In this document: in pieces, positions 8,601 through 22,848 of the stretch | How positions within the stretch are numbered: the first letter of the stretch is position 1 | How the letters are laid out: each line of letters begins with the position of its first letter | Assembly: GCF_001039355.2 (NCBI RefSeq) | Contig: NW_019773591.1 | Location: 55,088 to 77,935 of the forward strand | Length of the DNA stretch: 22,848 bases | Source: Lingula anatina | Lineage: Eukaryota; Brachiopoda; Lingulata; Lingulida; Lingulidae | Direction: 5' to 3' | Translations under genes and position numbers: made by a program | The notes under the pieces: model-generated | The model's database searches: none | Told to the model about the DNA's origin: nothing | What the model saw: only the letters and a program-made list of their open reading frames with translations

Positions 8601-9637
8601 AATAACGCCATAAGCAAAATCGCTATCAATTCAAGAGCCAAGTTTTTGGCAATTAGTGTATTAAATACAGAGATCTGATACATGTGTAAATTTGGGCTGC
8701 ATTAAAAGCCGTGAGAGAGAAGGAGAGAAATTTATACTCGCCACTGAGCTCTTGATAAGTCATGGCAAACACATTCGTCACTTCATCAGTCGAGAGAAGG
8801 CGCTGTCTCTGCCAGAATGGCAACATCTTTTCGAACGCATACAGGCAGGTAATCATGTCCTTACTCTCATTGAGGAAGTTCTGATACTCTCCGTCCATAA
8901 TGAGTTCTCTTATACAGCTCACTTTGTGGAGGAGGACGCACATCTCCTTAAAGGTGGCAGGAATCCAAGGCACACTGGCTATGTATTTGCCAAATGCTAT
9001 ACCATGCGTGCGCTGAATAACAAAAAGAAGAACGTTTTAAATATTAATATTAGAAATAGGCACTGTCCGAACTCTGCATTTTATTTTCTAATACTGTATT
9101 ATTTCATCTCTACGTTTGAAGTTGGTTGATTTTATAAGCGCCTTCTCCTAATTTTTGAGATTCCTTTTCACATTCACTAAATTGGGAAACTGCATGTTCG
9201 TAAAATGACAAAACTAAATTTTCCAAAATATACCTAGTGTTTTTACCGTTTCAAAAGATACTCTTCGGGCCTATGCACATAATGTGGATTTTGTTCTCAT
9301 ACGGATTTGCAAAATTTACCGGGAAAACGTAAAATGACAAATGATTTTGCAAATAAAAGAAAAAAATTACCTTAATATTCTGCTCCCAAATATAAGGATC
9401 CTGGCCTAAATCTCGAAAACGCCTGCATGTTGAGGTAAAATGAAGCAGAGAAGGCGCATCCAGATTCCCGGCAATCTTTACTAATATTTCAGTTGGGATA
9501 TCACAGATAATTCCGTTTCTGAAATAATTGTCCTCTTTGGAGATGTTCTTTTTCTTGAAGAACTGTGAATCGGTCTCAGGAAATCGTCCTCTCTTCTTGC
9601 TCGTGCGTTGTTGAAATGAAAGTTCAACGTCACTCAT
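5675..9637 (-). CDS. F-box protein, 517 aa, subfamily not recognised (eight exons)
   Basis: Exons: 9637-9371, 9012-8742, 8351-8223, 7893-7759, 7276-7136, 6797-6419, 6110-5951, 5746-5675. Phases agree at every junction and the joined frame (1554 nt) ends at the TAA 5677-5675. Exon 1 holds a basic N-terminus and an F-box at about residues 45-88 (DIPTEILVKIAGNLDAPSLL, then STCRRFRDLGQDPYIWE). F-box proteins use this motif to bind Skp1 and bring substrates to SCF ubiquitin ligases. The other roughly 430 residues are helical-looking with no WD40, LRR or kelch repeats and no domain I can name. They include PWIPATFKEM, YVQCLIES, NTHPFFMANKDA and a Trp/Tyr-rich stretch (ESWYLTSGRNPASVYSHRG). Intron 2 is best explained by a GC donor. 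It shares a head-to-head promoter region with NSUN2. Confidence 0.85.
8736..8745 (-). other. GC splice donor of F-box intron 2
   Basis: Exon 3 starts in phase 1 (AG at 8353-8352), so exon 2 must leave one base. The GC donor GTG/GCGAGT (exon ends 8742) gives this and fits the GCAAGT consensus at five of six intron positions. The only GT choice with the right phase, TCA/GTGGCG (exon ends 8745), is weak. The strong-looking GTATAA at 8737-8732 gives a stop codon after joining. About 10 nt below the GC donor the RNA is CU-rich (TTTCTCTCCTTCTCTCTC). Confidence 0.6.
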
Positions 9638-10414
9638 AACGATACTATAAAATACGGGAAATACTTTGAAATAATTGAGAAATAATATCTCGTGACAGCA
9701 AACGTAAAGACAGAAATTTTCTGTTTGGTTGCTACACTACGTTTCTGGGCGACGAGTGTTTTGACGTCATAAAAAACAGAAGTTTAATTGTGACGAAACA
9801 GTTTAACATTGTTGCGCAATGATTATCATGTTTGTTTTGTCATAATCATGAAGATCCTGGGCAATATTTTAATAATTTTAAAATGACTTGGCCTAACTTG
9901 CACATAATTATTTCAAAATTTAGATAAAATATCATAGTGGCCAATCACAGGGTACGAAACTTCATTAAAACATATTTTATTAGTGCTTTTTATCTTTTCG
10001 ATTGATTTTCTAATAATGTTTAAATCATCCCCATTCGCGAAATTGAATTCTATGGGAAGATTATCGTTCATATATGTATCCATAACTTCACGAACAAATA
10101 GGCCAAAACGACGGCTTTAATATATCATTGCCTACACCCATTAAATCTAAAAAAAAAACGCATTATCTTGTCGCTTTCATTGTTATTGCTCGTGAGCTTT
10201 CTTTAATTTCAGCTGTTATATAATTTTGCGTCCAGGAAAACTGCTGCAGGCTGTGCTCAACGTCATTAGCTGGAGGGAATGTGTTAGGTGTGCTTGTCTT
10301 CTCACCCATACATCTAACCCCTACCAATTGCGTCTCTCTGTTTTTAAACCTCCGTAAGCGAAAGAGTCACCACGCACGGACAGTGCTTGCTGCATGCTGT
10401 AGAAACGCATAATA
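9638..10414. promoter_or_regulatory. Divergent promoter region of the F-box gene and NSUN2
   Basis: The two start codons face away from each other across 777 bp with no coding sequence between. No TATA box is found for either gene. A perfect CRE (9762-9769) lies 125 bp upstream of the F-box ATG. The NSUN2 side (10250-10414) is less AT-rich and probably holds its 5' UTR; an in-frame TAG at 10400-10402 supports the ATG at 10415. Confidence 0.55.
9762..9769. promoter_or_regulatory. Full CRE palindrome TGACGTCA
   Basis: The 8-bp consensus site for CREB/ATF bZIP factors, complete and symmetric, within the divergent promoter and 125 bp upstream of the F-box start codon. The position is typical for a functional CRE; binding is inferred. 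Confidence 0.5.
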
Positions 10415-19229
<8,815 letters not shown>

Positions 19230-20391
19230 GTAAGTGTGTTGCTAGTAGCTTTATGAATATAAATATTGAAATTGTTTTCCTTTTTGAGAAATAAAACTAA
19301 AAGAAAGTACTGGACATTAAAATATTTATAAATTAGGCTTTTAAAGTGGAATTAAAATCTGATACTGTGTAGGGATAAAAACAATTTAATGGGGTAAGCA
19401 TAATGGCACCTTATGGTGTCTGCCAGCATGAGGGCTAGTGGTGAACTTATTTAATAATTGTCTTGGCATTGGGATCCAGGACAGCTGGCTGATCATTGCC
19501 TGAATTGTTTGATTGTATCTTACTACTAGGGGGTCATTGGGAACTGAACCAAGGAAAGTATCCAGTTTGCTTTTGAACATTTCTAATTATTAGCTATGCA
19601 ATTCAAGGTTGCTCTGCCAGTAGATGTGATAATACTATTAGGAAGAATAATTAGGAAGGGTGTGGTGAGCAAGTTTAAAAATGGAGCATTTTATTTCTGG
19701 TTCTAAGCATTAAGCTAAAAATTACAACTTGCAACACAATTCTTATTCTAATTAAATAAGTGATTAAAAGAAAAGACATGCAAAGATGACATGTGTATGA
19801 CCTTACAGTTGTCTACGCTATTTAATTTTTCCTAAACAAACTTTGAAGGCTTGAGCCTGCACATTCTTTGTTGTTTCCTGCTGATTCAGAATTGCAAATC
19901 CAAGATTCACAATTGTCAACATTCCTATTTACAGCTGATTTATTAAACTTAGCAATAGTTTTACTGATTAGTTAGACAGCTGTATCTTGTAGTCGAAGAA
20001 CCAGTTTTCATGGCTGTTCTTTCAATATATGGTTTTTTATATTGGGATACATTGCCTTTTTTTTTACCCTTGCCCCTTTCTTTTCCCCTAAAATTGCCTG
20101 TCAGTTTGGTATATCATTGCTGTAAAAAAGAAGGTGAAAAAGAATTGTGCAATTTCATCATTTTCTCAACAGATGTTTCTTCGTATTTGGTTACATTAAT
20201 TCATGCATGAATGCATGTCTTAAACAGATGATTAACATCTTTATCTCATCTCATTATTTTCCTTTTAACAAATTAAAAACACATTTAAACAAAACAGAAT
20301 TAGAATTAAGTTCTCGAATCTTTGATAATCACCTCATACTGGTGTCTTATGCTTTCAGATAATATAAAATGAGAAGAAGAATTCTAGTATA
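19230..20391 (+). other. NSUN2 last intron and terminal exon region (unresolved)
   Basis: After exon 20 (phase 1, C left over) a short terminal exon is needed. Three acceptors give open ends: AG ending 19888 (about 29 residues, hydrophobic), AG ending 20172 (HVSSYLVTLIHA, stop 20208, ATTAAA near 20272) and AG ending 20358 (HNIK, stop 20370-20372). The second has the best following poly(A)-like signal and the third the best acceptor (tcttatgctttcag). I cannot choose. The stretch also carries a retroelement relic at 19386-19640. Confidence 0.4.
19386..19640 (-). mobile_element. Decayed LINE reverse-transcriptase C-terminal end
   Basis: The minus strand gives a 64-codon frame (19580-19386) starting MFKSKLDTFLGSVPNDP. 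This resembles the FKxKLDxFLxxVPDxP end found after the reverse transcriptase and thumb in many invertebrate LINE proteins. Just upstream in the same frame lie WQSNLE and several stops (about 19584-19640), where WNSLP would be expected, so the copy is dead. It lies antisense in the NSUN2 3' intron or flank. Identification is from pattern memory. Confidence 0.5.
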
Positions 20392-21573
20392 TTAAGTGAC
20401 TGAGTCACCATCATCCTTTAAAAAATGCCCCAGTATTAGTAATTTTATCATGATACTTAAAAGATTTGTATGAGTTCTTGAACTAGAGTTCTTGGCATGA
20501 TTTGAATCCTTAGAATTACTCTTTCCTTTTCTGAGTTTGTTGCCATCTTTCACATGCATGGTTTCCACAATGACTCCAGTTTTGTAGCGAATCATCAGCT
20601 CAGTTGTTGTCTGCTGAGACTTTATGAAAGGAATTGAGAAGAATTTCTGGTTGCATTTGTCCCCATTGCAACCCTGTTGGCAGTGAAATCCTGCCTCCAG
20701 ACTTGGCTTGCAGGCTGTCTTGTGTGGTTTTCCCTGGTGGCAGTCTTTGACAACAGACCCAGTGTAAAAATGCTGTTCTTTCCCTGTATACGCTGCAAGA
20801 GTATTATTAAAATGGTTTTGTTATTTATTGATTGGTTCTTGTAAATTTGACATGAAGTACAGAAGACTTGTGCAATAGTTACGAATTCAAAGCAATTGCA
20901 ACATTCACTGCAGACACCTGTCTGCATTGAATCTTGCCTTATGAATTTCTGTGGTACATTAGTGAATATAATTTGTGCTATATTTCATTCATCAGAAATG
21001 ACTAGCAATAACATAGCCCTGGGATTTGTTTTCTTTGATGTGTTAAAAGATGATTGATGATGAACAGGATCGGGTCCAGAGAGTGAACAGTTGCAAGGAA
21101 AAGAACATAATGTGATAGTGTTACTGTTAATTTGGAGCCATTATAACATAACTCCCCCATAAAATATTTATAAATAAAATGTTTTTTTTTTTTAATAAAA
21201 TAAGTTTTGGTCATAAGAGTGAATATTTATTAGATAATTAAAAGCAATAGTAATTGAGTATCTAAGTGGTAACAGACAGGTGGGACAAAATATAGTATTA
21301 ATTTTTCATATGGATGTGAAAATAGTGGGTGTCGTGGAGTATTTTTCATAATATATGAATTCAGATATTTAGTGTAATAATTTTACCCACCTGTGGCATA
21401 AGTGGCCTGTATCTGCAAGCTGGCGTAACAGGAGTGGGCATCATCGGGACACTTCACAAAGCCATCAGAATTTCTGTCGATATTTGTGCACACAAGGTTA
21501 TCAATGGCGTCCCGCAGACTGGAGTGACGGAGATCGGTGAATCCAGCACATTGTTGACAGATGAGTCCAAATG
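20392..21573 (-). CDS. Ly6/uPAR (LU) domain protein, last two exons; 5' end missing
   Basis: Exons 21573-21391 (183 nt) and 20792-20392 (401 nt) join in phase 1 and end at the TAA 20394-20392. The mature chain opens GLICQQC, continues to VKCPDDAHSCYAS, KDCHQG, then FHCQQGCNGDKCNQ. This is the LU or three-finger cysteine order, with the LxCxxC start and the closing CN. LU proteins are secreted or surface-anchored ligands, modulators or toxin-like folds. The tail after the domain is long (about 70 residues), basic and Ser/Asn-rich, then LLSIMIKLLILGHFL and the polar end KDDGDSVT. This hydrophobic stretch might be a membrane anchor, but the charged end is unusual for GPI attachment. The signal peptide exon was not found. 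A weak 28-nt candidate exon lies at 22428-22401 (donor CAAG/GTAAGA, correct phase). Confidence 0.8.
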
Positions 21574-22047
21574 CTGAAAATATATTAGACAACAAACAGT
21601 TACATTGGATTTTTTTTTAATTTTGGGAAGGCCCATTCCTGCTTAGGTCATTACATTCTTGTTAATCCTAGAAATGCCAATTGGTGTTTATTGTAAATTT
21701 ACTGGGAGATTTTAATTGCCAAAGGTGCTACTCTTTATATTTATTATTATATTATACATTATTTAAAATCAGGAAAGTAAAATGTTTTAAAATAACAGAA
21801 ATTATAGTTTTTTTTAATTATTTTGCAATATTTGTGCATCCTTTGCCCCATTATTGCCAGGATACATTTTTGTTTTTAATTATGTAAAATTTGCTTGGTC
21901 TTCATCGGTAAAAGTGGAATTTACTAGTAAAACATTCATCAGAATTGTACTACATAATTTTTTTTTAGTATTTGATTAGAACTATAAGACTCTAATACAA
22001 TCAGACAGACAGGATATTTGACACGTAAGGAAAGGACTATGAAAACC

Positions 22048-22062
22048 GGGGGGGGGGGGGGG
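22048..22062. repeat. G15 homopolymer
   Basis: Fifteen G on the plus strand, the third long G/C homopolymer of the window after 3174-3185 and 5190-5201. Confidence 0.9.
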
Positions 22063-22797
22063 TATTTTTGTCAAAATTGGCCTGTCTGACTTTTTTCTGT
22101 AAGTTTTCAAATTTAGCAGTGTTTTAGGCTTGCTAACAAGTGCTTATTTATTTCTTTGTAGAAAGTTCTCTTTGGACAGTTAATAGGTTATGTTAAAAAA
22201 TAAGCTTGGAAGTATTTTGAAATCTATCACATACTTTGTTGGATCTGTACACGTGGATATAGCTCTACTGTATCTGTATATGATCATGGCTGTGGCTAGG
22301 TTGAGGCGGACAGTTTTTTGCATCAAAATAGTCTTTGTAGCAGTTAAATTTTTTAAACATTTATTTAAGAATAATAAAAAAAAGAAATGAAAATTCTTAC
22401 CTTGAAATACGTCATCAGAAACTAATTTCTAGAAACTTTAATTAAAAGGGATTAGAGTCATGCTGCTGCACAAAACATAAACAGACTGAGTAAAACCTGT
22501 TCCTTTCTCTTTTATTCCAAAATACAAATTTCATGAGGCTAATTCACAAGCTAATTGGCTATAATCAGATATAAGTTCTGAACAGCATTGTTCGTCCTGG
22601 GAACTCGCCTTCCTGTGAAAACTGGTTAAACGTGAGGTTCATAATTGGTAGTGTGTGTTGGCAATGAGCACCTCTCCCTTTGGAATCAATATTAATAGAA
22701 ATCTGGATATTTTGGTAACTTATTGAAGATAACACTATTTGTGATTTGACTTCAGCGAGCAGGTGGAGATTTTCACACCAAGGTTTGTGGCAGTTAA

Positions 22798-22798
<1 letters not shown>

Positions 22799-22848
<50 letters not shown>
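22799..22848. repeat. (TA)n microsatellite at the window edge
   Basis: At least 25 TA units, continuing past the end of the window. Confidence 0.95.

Larger units (their letters stand above)
21574..22848. other. 5' intron/flank of the Ly6 gene
   Basis: AT-rich sequence with no convincing coding region. It contains G15 (22048-22062), the weak candidate exon at 22428-22401 on the minus strand, and a (TA) tract running off the right edge. No hydrophobic ATG-initiated leader with a phase-1 donor was seen on the minus strand, so the first Ly6 exon is probably beyond 22848. Confidence 0.45.

Noticed and set aside
8692-9129. 145-codon plus-strand frame
   Set aside because: It is antisense to F-box exon 2 (9012-8742) and has no domain or start context; a shadow of real coding sequence.
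22190-22390. 66-codon plus-strand frame near the right end
   Set aside because: Low-complexity Lys/Phe-rich frame in AT-rich DNA, with no splice or domain support.

Overview
This is an AT-rich, intron-rich animal nuclear window. Introns with GT/GC...AG borders, a TATA promoter, many microsatellites and relics of two retroelement types rule out bacteria. EGF and Ly6/uPAR proteins plus a Penelope-like element point to an invertebrate metazoan. A lophotrochozoan (mollusc or brachiopod type) fits best, but the phylum is an inference and no species is claimed.

Layout: (1) 1-523, minus strand: the GIY-YIG endonuclease end of a Penelope-like retroelement running off the left edge. (2) 790-1467, plus: an uninterrupted SET-domain reading frame with no usable ATG. 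(3) 4476-1955, minus: a six-exon gene for a secreted protein with five EGF repeats. Its EGF exons are phase-1, 126-bp tandem duplicates, and every repeat carries consensus sites for O-glucose, O-fucose and O-GlcNAc. (4) 4725-4964, plus: a possible small single-exon gene. (5) 9637-5675, minus: an eight-exon, 517-aa F-box protein of unrecognised subfamily. (6) 10415-19229 and beyond, plus: NSUN2, the RNA cytosine-5 methyltransferase, with 20 exons in frame. Both catalytic cysteines are intact and only the last short exon is uncertain. (7) 21573-20392, minus: the last two exons of a Ly6/uPAR (LU) domain protein whose 5' end was not found.

The F-box gene and NSUN2 are head to head across about 780 bp that contain a perfect CRE palindrome. 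NSUN2 and the Ly6 gene are tail to tail and may overlap at their 3' ends. The genes do not form one pathway; this looks like ordinary animal gene order with tissue-type (EGF, Ly6) and housekeeping (NSUN2) members.

The points most worth a second look are two GC-AG introns, each with a CU-rich tract just downstream of the GC donor; the homogenised, triply glycosylatable EGF array; the in-frame alternative acceptors 96 nt apart in NSUN2; the ATG-less SET gene; and the F-box protein with no recognised family. All splice models were built by eye from phase, splice consensus and remembered homologues; none has been checked against transcripts.
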